A stretch of DNA of 64,000 nt from an uncultured Bacteroidaceae bacterium (GTDB lineage Bacteria > Bacteroidota > Bacteroidia > Bacteroidales > Bacteroidaceae): NCBI GenBank assembly GCA_944320785.1, contig CALUIR010000011.1, positions 1 to 64,000 of the forward strand, written 5' to 3'. The translations under genes and the position numbers were made by a program. Shown here one piece after another: positions 35,898 through 44,953 of the stretch. Numbering within the stretch: the first letter of the stretch is position 1; the number at the start of each line of letters is the position of its first letter. A model generated the notes under the pieces. That model worked only from the letters and a program-made list of their open reading frames with translations, was not told the DNA's origin and did not search any database.

Positions 35898-36960
35898 ACT
35901 CTCCATACGGCAACGCATCGCCTTAGAGGCCAATGCCAAAATCCGGGAAAATATGGCCGTGCTGCATCCCTTGAGGCAACTGTTCTGGGAATGCACGCTG
36001 CGGTGCAACCTCAAATGCCGCCATTGCGGAAGCAACTGCGCACAAGGCAGCCCGCAAGGCGACATGCCGCTGAAAGATTTCCTCCGAACGGTGGATGCCA
36101 TCACGCCGCACGTCAACCCGCAAGATGTCACCATCATCATCTCCGGCGGGGAACCGCTCCTGCGCAGCGACTTGGAAGAATGCGGGCATGAACTGTACCG
36201 GCGCGGGTATTCTTGGGGCATCGTGACCAACGGTTTCAGCCTGACACGAGAGCGGCTGGACAGCCTCATGGAAGCAGGCATCCGTTCGATGGCCATCAGC
36301 CTCGACGGACTGAAAGAAGAACACAACTGGCTGCGCAACCATGCGGAAAGCTTCGACCGTGCCGCCCACGCCATCCAAATGCTGGCCAAAGACGACGAAC
36401 TGCTGTGGGATGTTGTCACCTGCATCCATCGGAAGAACTACCCCACCTTAGTCGGCCTCCGCAACCACCTTGCCAACATCGGCGTACGCAACTGGCGGAT
36501 ATTCACCATCTTCCCGATGGGACGAGCCGCCCACGTGCCGGAACTGCAACTCTCCAACGAAGAATTCACCGGCCTGATGGAGTTCATAAAGAAAATGCGG
36601 AAAAGCGGAGGAATGCACATCGACTTCGCCTGCGAAGGCTTCCTGGGAAGGTACGAAGGCGAAGTGCGCGACCATTTCTATTCCTGCAACGCCGGGATAT
36701 GCATCGCCTCCATCCTGGCAGACGGCACCATATCCGCCTGCCCCAGCATCCGAAGCCACGCTTTCTACCAAGGAAACATCTATGAGGATGACTTCATGGA
36801 GACATGGGAACACCGGTTCCAACCGTTCCGAAACCGGGAATGGGCGCGCAAAGGAATTTGCGCCGACTGCTCCTTCTTCCGCTATTGCGAAGGAAACGGC
36901 ATCCACCTCCACGATGACAACGGCAACCTGCTGGCCTGCCATCTCCAAAAATTGCGCTGA
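35887..36960 (+). CDS. Radical SAM/SPASM enzyme, rSAM/lipoprotein-system type
   Basis: 357 residues. The 4Fe-4S/SAM motif CNLKCRHC gives Cys40, Cys44 and Cys47, followed by the GGEP motif (IIISGGEPLL, about 85-94) and TNGFSL. The C-terminal SPASM domain has cysteines in YSCNAGICIASILADGTISACPS and GICADCSFFRYCEGN...LACHLQ, for auxiliary clusters. This architecture modifies peptides or small proteins. The gene overlaps the preceding small gene, and the pair resembles the rSAM/lipoprotein system of Bacteroidetes (TIGR04133, from memory). The natural substrate is probably the 83-residue product or a lipoprotein elsewhere. Confidence 0.85.
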   Translation: MPSELSIRQRIALEANAKIRENMAVLHPLRQLFWECTLRCNLKCRHCGSNCAQGSPQGDMPLKDFLRTVDAITPHVNPQDVTIIISGGEPLLRSDLEECGHELYRRGYSWGIVTNGFSLTRERLDSLMEAGIRSMAISLDGLKEEHNWLRNHAESFDRAAHAIQMLAKDDELLWDVVTCIHRKNYPTLVGLRNHLANIGVRNWRIFTIFPMGRAAHVPELQLSNEEFTGLMEFIKKMRKSGGMHIDFACEGFLGRYEGEVRDHFYSCNAGICIASILADGTISACPSIRSHAFYQGNIYEDDFMETWEHRFQPFRNREWARKGICADCSFFRYCEGNGIHLHDDNGNLLACHLQKLR

Positions 36961-36968
36961 CACGCCCG

Positions 36969-38507
36969 TCAGCCTGCCCAATCGCTTCTGTCCAAGCTTC
37001 GGTAACTGATGGCCTCGGCCACATGGGAAACGCCGATGTCCCCACACCCCTCCAAGTCGGCAATCGTGCGCGACACTTTCAGGATGCGGTTGTACGCACG
37101 GGCAGACAGGTTCAACTTATGCATCGCGTCCTTGAGCAAGCGCAAACTCCCCTCATCCAGCCGAGCAAAACGGGAAAGCAATCGGGGCGTCATCTGCGCA
37201 TTGCAATAAACGCCTTCGCAACCCCCGAAACGCTCGGCTTGGCGTTGCCTTGCCTGCACCACACGCTCACGAATCGCACTGCTCGGCTCGCCAGGCTTCC
37301 GGTCCGCCATCTTGTCAAAAGGCACCGGCGCAATCTCTACCTGGATGTCAATGCGGTCAAACAACGGGCCTGAGATATGGTGGAGGTATTTCTGCACTTG
37401 GCCGGGGCTACACACACAACGCTTCGTGGGATGGTTGTAATAACCGCAAGGGCATGGGTTCATAGATGCCACCAACATGAAGCTGGACGGGTAATCCACA
37501 CTGTAACGAGCCCGCGAAATGGTGATATGGCGGTCTTCCAATGGCTGCCGCAAGACTTCAAGCACCGTCCGGTTGAACTCTGGCAGTTCGTCCAGGAACA
37601 AGACCCCGTTGTGCGCCAAGCTGATTTCACCCGGCTGGGGGAAAGTGCCTCCGCCTACCATAGCCACCTGGGAAATCGTATGGTGCGGCCCTCGGAACGG
37701 ACGGCGGGCTATCAGCGACGTACCCGGCCCCAACTTGCCGGACACAGAATGTATCTTGGTTGTCTCAAGGCTTTCGCCCAACGTCAGAGGCGGAAGAATG
37801 GAGGGAAGGCACTTGGCCATCATCGATTTCCCGCTGCCGGGAGCCCCAATCATGATGATGTTGTGGCCGCCCGCCGCAGCCACTTCCAAGGCACGCTTCA
37901 CGCTCTCCTGCCCTTTCACATCCGCAAAATCCGACTCGAAGTCCTGTTGCTGCCCGTAAAATGCCGCCTCCACATCCACCACAGTCGGCGACAATGGCAC
38001 CACCCCGTCCAAGAAACCAATCACTTCCCTGATATTTTCCGCGCCATACACTTCCAAATGGTCCACAATGGCTGCCTCACGGGCATTCTGCTTCGGCAGG
38101 ATAATGCCTTTGTAACCATCCGAACGGGCTTTAATCGCAATAGGCAAAGCGCCCTTGATGCTTTGCAGGCTGCCGTCCAAACCCAGTTCTCCGATAATGA
38201 CATACTCGCCAAGGCGGCCTGCCGACATTGACTGTGAAGCAGCCAGCATGCCAATGGCAAGCGGCAAATCATAAACAGCGCCTTCTTTCCGCAAATCCGC
38301 CGGCGCCATGTTGATGATGACCTGTTGCGTCGGGAACTTATAACCGTTCACCTGCAAAGCCGACAGGATTCTTTCATGCCCTTCCTTCACTTCAGGAGCA
38401 GGCAAGCCCACCAGATTGAATTTGCAGCCACGCGAACAATTCACTTCTATCGTTATGCCCACCGCGTCCACGCCTTGAACGGATGCGCTAAATACTTTTA
38501 CAAGCAT
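36969..38507 (-). CDS. comM: YifB/ComM family AAA+ ATPase (magnesium chelatase-like)
   Basis: 512 residues, full length. N-terminal S5/Lon-like domain at about 20-140 (VKEGHERILSALQVNGYKFP, NMAPADLRKEG). The AAA+ core has Walker A GAPGSGKSMMAK (about 218-229) and Walker B GVLFLDELPEF (about 303). The C-terminal Mg-chelatase-like domain includes a CPCGYYNHPTKRCVCSPGQVQKY zinc-type segment and LSARAYNRILKVSRTIADL. In transforming bacteria ComM is a helicase that extends branch migration of incoming DNA; in Bacteroidetes its role is untested. The gene converges with the radical SAM gene, leaving 8 bp. Confidence 0.93.
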   Translation of the reverse strand: MLVKVFSASVQGVDAVGITIEVNCSRGCKFNLVGLPAPEVKEGHERILSALQVNGYKFPTQQVIINMAPADLRKEGAVYDLPLAIGMLAASQSMSAGRLGEYVIIGELGLDGSLQSIKGALPIAIKARSDGYKGIILPKQNAREAAIVDHLEVYGAENIREVIGFLDGVVPLSPTVVDVEAAFYGQQQDFESDFADVKGQESVKRALEVAAAGGHNIIMIGAPGSGKSMMAKCLPSILPPLTLGESLETTKIHSVSGKLGPGTSLIARRPFRGPHHTISQVAMVGGGTFPQPGEISLAHNGVLFLDELPEFNRTVLEVLRQPLEDRHITISRARYSVDYPSSFMLVASMNPCPCGYYNHPTKRCVCSPGQVQKYLHHISGPLFDRIDIQVEIAPVPFDKMADRKPGEPSSAIRERVVQARQRQAERFGGCEGVYCNAQMTPRLLSRFARLDEGSLRLLKDAMHKLNLSARAYNRILKVSRTIADLEGCGDIGVSHVAEAISYRSLDRSDWAG

Positions 38508-38533
38508 CTATTCCTCGTTTAAACATTGAACAC

Positions 38534-39559
38534 CTACCTGCTTCCTCTCACCGACTTCAAAGCCTCCTCAATCTGGCGGCAAAGCTCCTCTTCCCCTTGG
38601 TTGAAGCCTTCAATCCGGTTCTCCGCGTCCGTCACAAAATAGAAAGGCAAACGCTCCACGCGGAAATTCCGGGCAATGTCACTGTCAAAGCCATCCATTG
38701 CCAAGGCCTGCTGCCAAGCCAGCGAATCTCTCCCGATGACCGTTTCCCAAGCTTCCCTATCCACGTCGAATGAAACGCCCAGCATACTGAAGCCCTCCCG
38801 CTTGCCAAAGCGTGCATACACCCGCTTGAACATCGCCAACTTTTCCATGGATGCCTCATCCCAAGTGGCCCAAAAGCACAAAAGAAGCACTTTCCGGCGG
38901 AAGGTGGAAGACATGATGATGCTTCCATCCTGCGATGTCAGGCTGAAACTGGGCATGTATTTCAACACATTTCCTTTATATGCCCTCGCTTGCTTTTCCA
39001 GACGCTGCACATAAAGCAAATCCTGTATGTTGCCGTCCATCCGTCCGATGACATCCACCACTTCCTGGTAATCCACCGAATCTTCGTCCGCAAAATAACG
39101 CACCAACAAATACAGGTTCGCATACGAAGCCGGATGCTGTGTGATAAATTCCTTTGCCCTCGACCGTATCGAATCCGGGTCGGCCAGCCCGCGTATGCTG
39201 TCGTTAAAACTGTTCAAAGCTTCATTATGCACGCCGCCTTTCACCCTGAAAGAGGAAATGTCCGGCAAATCCCCCTCCAATCTGCTTTCCTGCCCCTTGT
39301 CGGCATAGACCGGATACACGAACTTGCCGTCCATCAAGAGGGAAAGAGGAGTCAAAGTATCTATCTTGGCCCGATAGGTGAACCTGCCTTTATCCGCTAC
39401 CACCGTGTCGAGACGGTATTCCGCCGTAAATTCATTCATGACCAGCAGCGTGTCGTTCGCCAGATTCCCAAGCGTCCCGTGCAACACGAAAAACTGCTCA
39501 TCCTGCCGGCAAGAGAGCAAGCAACACAGCAAAGGGAATATAAGAAAGAAATTCCGCAT
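38534..39559 (-). CDS. TlpA-like lipoprotein without the redox CXXC
   Basis: 341 residues from the ATG at 39559, chosen because it gives a lipoprotein signal (LCCLLSC17). A DUF4369-like beta domain lies at about 25-110, a helical linker at 115-195, and a thioredoxin fold at about 200-341. Where TlpA/ResA proteins have WATWCxxC, this one reads CFWATWDEAS (228-237): both active-site cysteines are replaced (Asp234, Ser237). The cis-proline loop (ERLPFYFVTD) is kept. It is therefore unlikely to act as a thiol oxidoreductase and may be a binding or structural protein. Confidence 0.85.
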   Translation of the reverse strand: MRNFFLIFPLLCCLLSCRQDEQFFVLHGTLGNLANDTLLVMNEFTAEYRLDTVVADKGRFTYRAKIDTLTPLSLLMDGKFVYPVYADKGQESRLEGDLPDISSFRVKGGVHNEALNSFNDSIRGLADPDSIRSRAKEFITQHPASYANLYLLVRYFADEDSVDYQEVVDVIGRMDGNIQDLLYVQRLEKQARAYKGNVLKYMPSFSLTSQDGSIIMSSTFRRKVLLLCFWATWDEASMEKLAMFKRVYARFGKREGFSMLGVSFDVDREAWETVIGRDSLAWQQALAMDGFDSDIARNFRVERLPFYFVTDAENRIEGFNQGEEELCRQIEEALKSVRGSR

Positions 39560-39649
39560 ATATACACCACAATATCTTTCCGCGAAAATAGTCAAAATCT
39601 TTTCGCAGTGGACATTTTCAAACAAATATTTTCATACACGGCACAAAAA

Positions 39650-39681
39650 AATCCCTGAAGGACAAACATCCTTCAGGGATT
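39650..39681 (-). terminator. Terminator of the OmpA/TPR lipoprotein gene
   Basis: AATCCCTGAAGGA and TCCTTCAGGGATT form a 13-bp perfect stem around a 6-base loop. On the minus strand a run of T follows, matching the gene that ends at 39710. Confidence 0.92.
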
Positions 39682-39709
39682 CTTCTGCTAAAATCCGTCT
39701 ATTATGACA

Positions 39710-41395
39710 TTATTTCACAATGCCGCTGATATCGTATTTTGCAAACTCGATGTCAGTCTCAGCATACTTAGCCAAAGAAGCATCTTTCTTCACAGCGCTT
39801 GACAGGCTGTTGGTCACCATCGTGCTGTTGTTGGTCCTTGCGCCGACAATAGCCATCAAGTAGTCTGTGTAAGCATCCGGGTTTTCTACGCCTGACAAGG
39901 TGGATTTAGCCTTGTTGTAATCCTTTGTCAGAATCTGTGCAAGGGCGGCACTGTTGGTCTTTGCATCGCCAAATGCATTCACGGCTCTTTCATACTGTCC
40001 TTGTGCAATATAAAGGTTGCCCATTGCTTCGTTCAGGTTTTCAGCGCCGGAAGCCTTGCCGAAGTAAGATTCAGCTGTTGCCTCATCGCCTTTTGCCAAA
40101 GCGACCAAGCCAAGGTTCATGTTTACCTCAGGAGCGTTGCCGTTGATGTTGGCAGCTTTCTTCCCGTAAGATTCAGCTTGGCCATAATCGCCGTTTTGGT
40201 AATAAACTTCGCACAGGTTGTTGTAAGCACGGTAATCGTTCGGATACTGGCTGACAGCCAATTTGTAGATTTTCTCACGCTTTGCATTGTCGTTCGTCAA
40301 CGTGCCTGCATACAGCAATTCTTCCACGTTCAACTGCTTCGGGTCAGAATCCACAAACTGCATGATTTCTTCGTCCGACTTGCCAATCAAATCGTAGTTC
40401 AAAGTCAGGCGGGAACGACGCAACTGCGGCAGGATTTCGTCTGCCAAAGTCTTGTAAACAGAAGAGATGTTCTTGATTTCAGTTTCTCTTTGTTCCGGGT
40501 CTTGGTACATAGAAAGCACACGGAGAATCAATTCCTTGTCTTGGATGTCAGATGCAGAAACCAATTCCTGGAAACCTTCCCAGTCCTGAGCCGTAGCGTT
40601 GGATTCAACTGCAGCCTCAACTTCCGCTTTCTTCAACTGTTTGTTCATGTAGTTAACCGTATTTTTCTCACGGTTTTCAGACAAGCCCGTGTTCAACTTC
40701 ACGCCGCCATCAGGAGATGCGTAAGCGGAGATTTCGATATTGTTGATTTTCTTGCCCTTCTTGTCAGCATACACATCCGATACCGTCTGGTTGAAGTTCT
40801 TGATTTGGTCAGAGTTCAACTCGCTTGAACGGAGATTTGCCTGCTGGATAAGGAACATGATGTTGGCTTCTTCCTCTTGGGCAATGATGCGTTGGAACTT
40901 GTCCTTTGAATCCGCTGTATTGGCAGTGCCCACGGTCTTGTTGACCAATTCAGAAGTGGAAATCACGCCGTCCGCAATCTTGATGGCCGGGATGTCCACG
41001 GTCTTTTTGCCGAACTTTGCGTCAAATTCCAGCCACAATTCAGACTTCGCCATTTCAGGGATGTAGTTGAAAGTGGTTTTCATCGTGATGTTGCCACCCA
41101 TCTTGTAAGAAATGGTCGGGTTGTTGCCTTCCACTTTCTCGCCTTGGTAAGTGAACACATCGCCTTTGGCCTCGCCACCGTTCCATTTCAAGACCGGAGT
41201 CACCTTTATCACGCCTTTCTTTTTCAGGAACTTCTCAGGGAAAGTCCCGTTAATCGTCACAGGAACTTTGCCCGCTACTGCCTCCAATACTTGGGGGTTC
41301 GTGGTGAAGTATTCCGGCTTCAACTCCGGTTTGCCGCAAGATGCAAATGCGACAACCAACGCCATTAACAATGGCAAATGCAACTTCTTAATCAT
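39710..41395 (-). CDS. OmpA-like and TPR-repeat lipoprotein
   Basis: 561 residues. Lipoprotein signal with Cys20 (AFASCGKPE). A beta-rich N-terminal region (about 25-150) precedes an OmpA-like peptidoglycan-interaction segment (KKINNIEISAYASPDGGVKLNTGLSENREKNTVNYMNKQLKKA, about 222-264). The C-terminal half has TPR helices (KIYKLAVSQYPNDYRAYNNLCEVYYQNGDYGQAESYGKKAANI, 382-470). Such proteins link outer membrane and cell wall; in Bacteroidales this family is abundant in the envelope. A promoter lies at 41468-41475 and a strong terminator follows the gene, so it is probably expressed alone and strongly. Confidence 0.85.
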   Translation of the reverse strand: MIKKLHLPLLMALVVAFASCGKPELKPEYFTTNPQVLEAVAGKVPVTINGTFPEKFLKKKGVIKVTPVLKWNGGEAKGDVFTYQGEKVEGNNPTISYKMGGNITMKTTFNYIPEMAKSELWLEFDAKFGKKTVDIPAIKIADGVISTSELVNKTVGTANTADSKDKFQRIIAQEEEANIMFLIQQANLRSSELNSDQIKNFNQTVSDVYADKKGKKINNIEISAYASPDGGVKLNTGLSENREKNTVNYMNKQLKKAEVEAAVESNATAQDWEGFQELVSASDIQDKELILRVLSMYQDPEQRETEIKNISSVYKTLADEILPQLRRSRLTLNYDLIGKSDEEIMQFVDSDPKQLNVEELLYAGTLTNDNAKREKIYKLAVSQYPNDYRAYNNLCEVYYQNGDYGQAESYGKKAANINGNAPEVNMNLGLVALAKGDEATAESYFGKASGAENLNEAMGNLYIAQGQYERAVNAFGDAKTNSAALAQILTKDYNKAKSTLSGVENPDAYTDYLMAIVGARTNNSTMVTNSLSSAVKKDASLAKYAETDIEFAKYDISGIVK

Positions 41396-41467
41396 TGTTT
41401 CTATAAATTAAAGTTCATAATTAAAATTCTCTCAAATCCATGCTTTCAGCAAATGGCTTCTTTAGGG

Positions 41468-41475
41468 CAAAGATA
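41468..41475 (-). promoter_or_regulatory. -7 box of the OmpA/TPR lipoprotein gene
   Basis: On the minus strand the sequence reads TATCTTTG, a perfect Bacteroidetes -7 box, about 73 bp before the start codon. Confidence 0.6.
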
Positions 41476-41479
41476 TTAA

Positions 41480-41829
41480 AAACTTCAATCGGTCTGCCAT
41501 CCCAATGCAAAAATTATAATAATTTATAGGATAAGGCCTGTTAAAGGATTTTAATTCGTTTCCGCTGCCGCCATCTGTTTCAACAAAGCATCCGTCTTTA
41601 TCACCCGCAATAACCATACCAACCCGCCATCCTGTGCCATATTGCCACAAGAATCCCCCGGACGCGGATGCGCCTTATATAATAAAAAGGTATAAGCCGC
41701 ACATGGCCGCCTGTGCCCTCCCCCCCCTTGCGCGCTGGGCAAAAGGATGGGGAGCATGCGCAATTCACCCGAAACCTCCAGGCGCATCATGAAGACAGTT
41801 TTGCAAACACTTCAGGAAGATTTCCCCAT
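41480..41829. other. Gene-free stretch upstream of the OmpA/TPR lipoprotein gene
   Basis: I see no supported gene. Short open frames occur but have atypical composition. A CCCCCCCC tract lies at about 41720. The family B palindrome array starts at 41830. Confidence 0.5.
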
Positions 41830-41890
41830 ACGATTAGTAATCGTCCGGCATGACGATTAGTAATCGTACACGATGACGATTACTAATCGT
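41830..41890. repeat. Family B repeat, copy 1: three ACGATTAGTAATCGT palindromes at 23-bp period
   Basis: Palindromes occupy 41830-41844, 41853-41867 and 41876-41890; the third is the reverse complement version (ACGATTACTAATCGT). Each is a perfect 7-bp inverted repeat around one base. Spacers are 8 bp. The whole is flanked by inverted ends (ATTTCCCCAT... and ...ATGGGAAAT). It lies 107 bp beyond the xerD stop. A second copy is at 53105, in inverse orientation. Confidence 0.9.
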
Positions 41891-41996
41891 ATGGGAAATT
41901 ATCTCGGTTGAAAGGACGGAATCCCGCAGGCAAGGCGCGCAAGCCCATGCATGAAGCGCACCGCCATGGAAGGTCCGCACGCCCGCCATCCCCCTC

Positions 41997-42944
41997 TCAT
42001 TCTCCCGCCCCGTGCCTTTCCCGGTAACGGATGTTGCGGGGATGATGCCCGATGATTTCGCTGCGAAGCATGTTGCGGTCGATATGCGTGTAGATTTCCG
42101 TCGTGGCAAGACTCTCATGGCCCAGCATGCATTGGATGGCCTTCAGGTTGGCGCCGCCTTCCAGCAAATGAGTGGCAAAGGAATGGCGGAAGGTATGCGG
42201 GCTGACATTCTTGGTGATGCCTGCCGCCTGCACCTGTTCTTTAATCATGTGGAACACCATGATGCGCGACAACTTCGTGCCGCGCCGGCTCAGGAACACG
42301 TAGTCCTCATGCCCTTTCTTCACCGAAACAGCATTGCGGTCATAAAAATACAGCCTGATTTCCTTGATCGCCCTTGGAGAAATCGGCACCAGGCGCTGCT
42401 TGCTTCCCTTTCCTTCCACCTTGATGAAACCTTCATCGAAATACAACTCAGAGAGCTTCAGGTCCACCAATTCGGAAACACGGAGGCCGCAACTGTACAG
42501 TGTTTCCAAAATGGCCCGGTTGCGTTGCCCTTCCTTCTTGCCCAAATCCACCGTCGAGATGATACGGTCGATTTCATCCAACGTCAGCACTTCGGGTATC
42601 TTGAAGCCGATTTTGGGCGATTCCAATAGTTCCGTGGGGTCAGACTCGATGTAACCGTCCAACAACAGGAAGCGGAAAAACGACTTGACGCCCGAAATGA
42701 CCCTTGCCTGCGAACGGGGATGGATGCCCACGTCATGCAGGCCGGCGGCAAAGCCATGCAGCACATCCAAGGTGACATCCTTCACCCTCACCCCCTCTAA
42801 CAGCAGGTAAGACAGCAGTTTGTCCAAATCCGTCAGGTACGCGTCTATCGTGTTTGCAGAAAAGGAACGCTCCAACCGCAGGTATTGCTTGTATTTCCGC
42901 ACCAGCCTATTATTTTCATCCTTATCCACCATTTTTTCTGCCAT
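41997..42944 (-). CDS. xerD: Tyrosine recombinase XerD
   Basis: 315 residues, XerC/D length. N-terminal SAM-like core-binding domain at about 12-100 (YLRLERSFSANTIDAYLTDLDKLLSYLL). The catalytic domain has the Arg in YSCGLRVSELVDLKLS, Lys in VEGKGSKQR, HTFRHSFATHLLEGGA (His, Arg), LGHESLATTEIYTH (His) and the nucleophile Tyr in that last segment. It resolves chromosome dimers with its XerC partner. It is divergent from aroQ. The location and length point to the housekeeping enzyme rather than a phage integrase. Confidence 0.92.
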   Translation of the reverse strand: MAEKMVDKDENNRLVRKYKQYLRLERSFSANTIDAYLTDLDKLLSYLLLEGVRVKDVTLDVLHGFAAGLHDVGIHPRSQARVISGVKSFFRFLLLDGYIESDPTELLESPKIGFKIPEVLTLDEIDRIISTVDLGKKEGQRNRAILETLYSCGLRVSELVDLKLSELYFDEGFIKVEGKGSKQRLVPISPRAIKEIRLYFYDRNAVSVKKGHEDYVFLSRRGTKLSRIMVFHMIKEQVQAAGITKNVSPHTFRHSFATHLLEGGANLKAIQCMLGHESLATTEIYTHIDRNMLRSEIIGHHPRNIRYRERHGAGE

Positions 42945-42959
42945 TCAATTTCTTTTTAT

Positions 42960-42995
42960 TAATTTTGCCACACGATTTCATTCACCGCAAAATTA
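42960..42995. promoter_or_regulatory. Divergent -7-like boxes between xerD and aroQ
   Basis: TAATTTTG on the plus strand at 42960-42967 faces aroQ, and TAATTTTG on the minus strand at 42995-42988 faces xerD. Both fit TAnnTTTG. Neither has a clear -33 TTTG. Confidence 0.4.
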
Positions 42996-43023
42996 TTAAA
43001 AACATTTGTAATCTCATTCGTGC

Positions 43024-43479
43024 ATGAAAATACAAATACTAAACGGGCCCAACATCAATTTACTGGGGAAACGTGAACCCTCCATCTACGGGAACCGGCC
43101 GTTCGAGGATTACTTGGAAGAACTGCGCACCCGCTATCCAGCCGTCGAGTTCCACTATTTCCAGTCCAACATAGAAGGGGAACTGGTCAACAAACTGCAA
43201 GAGGCAGGGTTCACCGCCGATGGAATCATCCTCAACGCCGGTGCCTACACGCACACGTCCATTGCCCTGCAGGATGCCATACGGGCTATTCCGGCCCCGG
43301 TCATAGAGGTGCATATCTCCAACGTCCACGCACGTGAGCAGTTCCGCCACACTTCCATGATTGCCTGTGCCTGCATGGGCATCATCTGCGGCTTCGGGCT
43401 TCCGTCCTACCGGCTGGCCACCGAAGCACTGCTCCTGAAAACGAACAACCCCACTAACTTAACCAAGCAAACAACATGA
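43024..43479 (+). CDS. aroQ: Type II 3-dehydroquinate dehydratase
   Basis: 151 residues. Third step of the shikimate pathway. Catalytic elements are visible: GPNINLLGKREPSIYG with the reactive Tyr, NAGAYTHTSIALQDAI (Asn, substrate binding) and EVHISNVHAREQFRHTSM with the general-acid His. Its stop overlaps the ATG of the pyruvate kinase gene (ATGA at 43476-43479), coupling shikimate and glycolytic enzymes in one transcript. Confidence 0.96.
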   Translation: MKIQILNGPNINLLGKREPSIYGNRPFEDYLEELRTRYPAVEFHYFQSNIEGELVNKLQEAGFTADGIILNAGAYTHTSIALQDAIRAIPAPVIEVHISNVHAREQFRHTSMIACACMGIICGFGLPSYRLATEALLLKTNNPTNLTKQTT

Positions 43480-44939
43480 TGCTGAAACAAACAAAAATCG
43501 TAGCGTCCATTTCCGACCTGCGATGCGAAACAGACTTCATACGCCAACTATTCGAAGCCGGCATGAACGTGGTGCGCATGAATACCGCACACGCCAGCCG
43601 GGAAGGTTTTGAGAAACTAATCGCCAACGTACGCACGGTATCCAACCGGATTGCCATCCTGATGGACACCAAAGGACCGGAAGTAAGGACCACCTCGTTG
43701 AAAGACAACGCCCCCATCGACTATAAGGCGGGAGACCGGGTGAGCATCATCGGCGCGCCCGACACGGAAACATCCCGCGAATGCATCGCAGTGACCTACC
43801 CCGGCTTCGTGCGCGACCTGGCCGCCGGAAGCGACATCCTGATAGATGACGGCGACCTGGCACTGAAAGTATTGGAAAAGGCTGGCGACGCCCTGCTCTG
43901 CGAAGTGCAGAACGATGCTACCCTGGGAAGCCGGAAAAGCGTGAACGTGCCGGGCGTGCGCATCAACCTGCCGTCGCTCACCGAGAAAGACAAGAACAAC
44001 ATCCTGTACGCCATCGAGAAAGACATCGACTTCATCGCCCACTCCTTCGTGCGCAACAAGCAAGACGTATTGGACATCCGCGCCATCTTGGACGCGCACC
44101 ACAGCGACATCAAAATCATTGCGAAAATCGAAAACCAAGAAGGCGTTGACAACATCGATGAAATCATCCAAGCGGCCGATGGCATCATGGTGGCACGAGG
44201 CGACCTCGGCATAGAAGTCCCCCAAGAACGTATTCCAGGCATCCAACGGCTCCTGATACGCAAATGCGTGATGGCAAGGAAACCTGTCATCGTGGCCACG
44301 CAAATGCTGCACACCATGATTCACAACCCGCGTCCCACCCGCGCAGAGGTCACAGACATCGCCAACGCCATTTACTACCGCACGGACGCACTCATGCTCA
44401 GCGGGGAGACTGCTTACGGGAAATACCCGGTGGAGGCCGTGCAGACCATGACCAAAGTTGCCGCACAAGCAGAAAAAGACAAGCTATGGGAGAACGACAT
44501 CCGCATACCATTGGAGGAAAACAGCACGGACGTCACCGCTTTCCTTGCCAAACAAGCAGTCAAGGCCACCTATAAGCTCAAAATCCGCGCCATCATCACC
44601 GACAGCTACAGCGGAAGGACCGCCCGGAACCTTGCCGCATTCCGGGGCAGGTACCCGGTACTGGCCATCTGCTACAAGGAAAAGACAATGCGGCAGCTGG
44701 CATTGTCCTACGGCGTGGAAGCCATCTACATGCCGGAACTGGCCAACGGCCAGCAATACTACTTCGCGGCGTTGAGGAAACTGCTGAAGGACGGCGTGCT
44801 GAAGGAAACCGACATGGTGGCCTACCTGAGCAGCGGAAAGGAAGGCACCCAGACATCCTTCCTTGAAATCAACGTGGTGGCCGACGTGCTGAAATACGCA
44901 GACGACTACGTGCTGCCCAACAGCAACCGCTACCTGTAA
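43476..44939 (+). CDS. pyk: Pyruvate kinase
   Basis: 487 residues. Converts phosphoenolpyruvate and ADP to pyruvate and ATP. The N-terminal (beta/alpha)8 domain starts with TKIVASISDLRCETDFIRQLFEAGMNVVRMNTAH, and the catalytic core includes MDTKGPEVRT, the lysine loop IIAKIENQEGVDNIDEI and the MVARGDLGIEVP block; the B domain lies at about 75-165; the C-terminal domain begins near 360. The second ATG at 43479 is an alternative start two codon positions from the overlap. Confidence 0.96.
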   Translation: MMLKQTKIVASISDLRCETDFIRQLFEAGMNVVRMNTAHASREGFEKLIANVRTVSNRIAILMDTKGPEVRTTSLKDNAPIDYKAGDRVSIIGAPDTETSRECIAVTYPGFVRDLAAGSDILIDDGDLALKVLEKAGDALLCEVQNDATLGSRKSVNVPGVRINLPSLTEKDKNNILYAIEKDIDFIAHSFVRNKQDVLDIRAILDAHHSDIKIIAKIENQEGVDNIDEIIQAADGIMVARGDLGIEVPQERIPGIQRLLIRKCVMARKPVIVATQMLHTMIHNPRPTRAEVTDIANAIYYRTDALMLSGETAYGKYPVEAVQTMTKVAAQAEKDKLWENDIRIPLEENSTDVTAFLAKQAVKATYKLKIRAIITDSYSGRTARNLAAFRGRYPVLAICYKEKTMRQLALSYGVEAIYMPELANGQQYYFAALRKLLKDGVLKETDMVAYLSSGKEGTQTSFLEINVVADVLKYADDYVLPNSNRYL

Positions 44940-44953
44940 CACCTGCTGCGGCC

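Noticed and set aside
41462..41790. Small open frames between the OmpA/TPR lipoprotein gene and xerD
   Set aside because: They have low-complexity or atypical sequence, no recognisable start signals and no similarity to known small proteins.
41830..41890. Family B palindromes as a dif site for XerD
   Set aside because: dif is a single 28-bp site with two distinct arms, not a triple perfect palindrome at a 23-bp period; a second copy at 53105 also argues against it.
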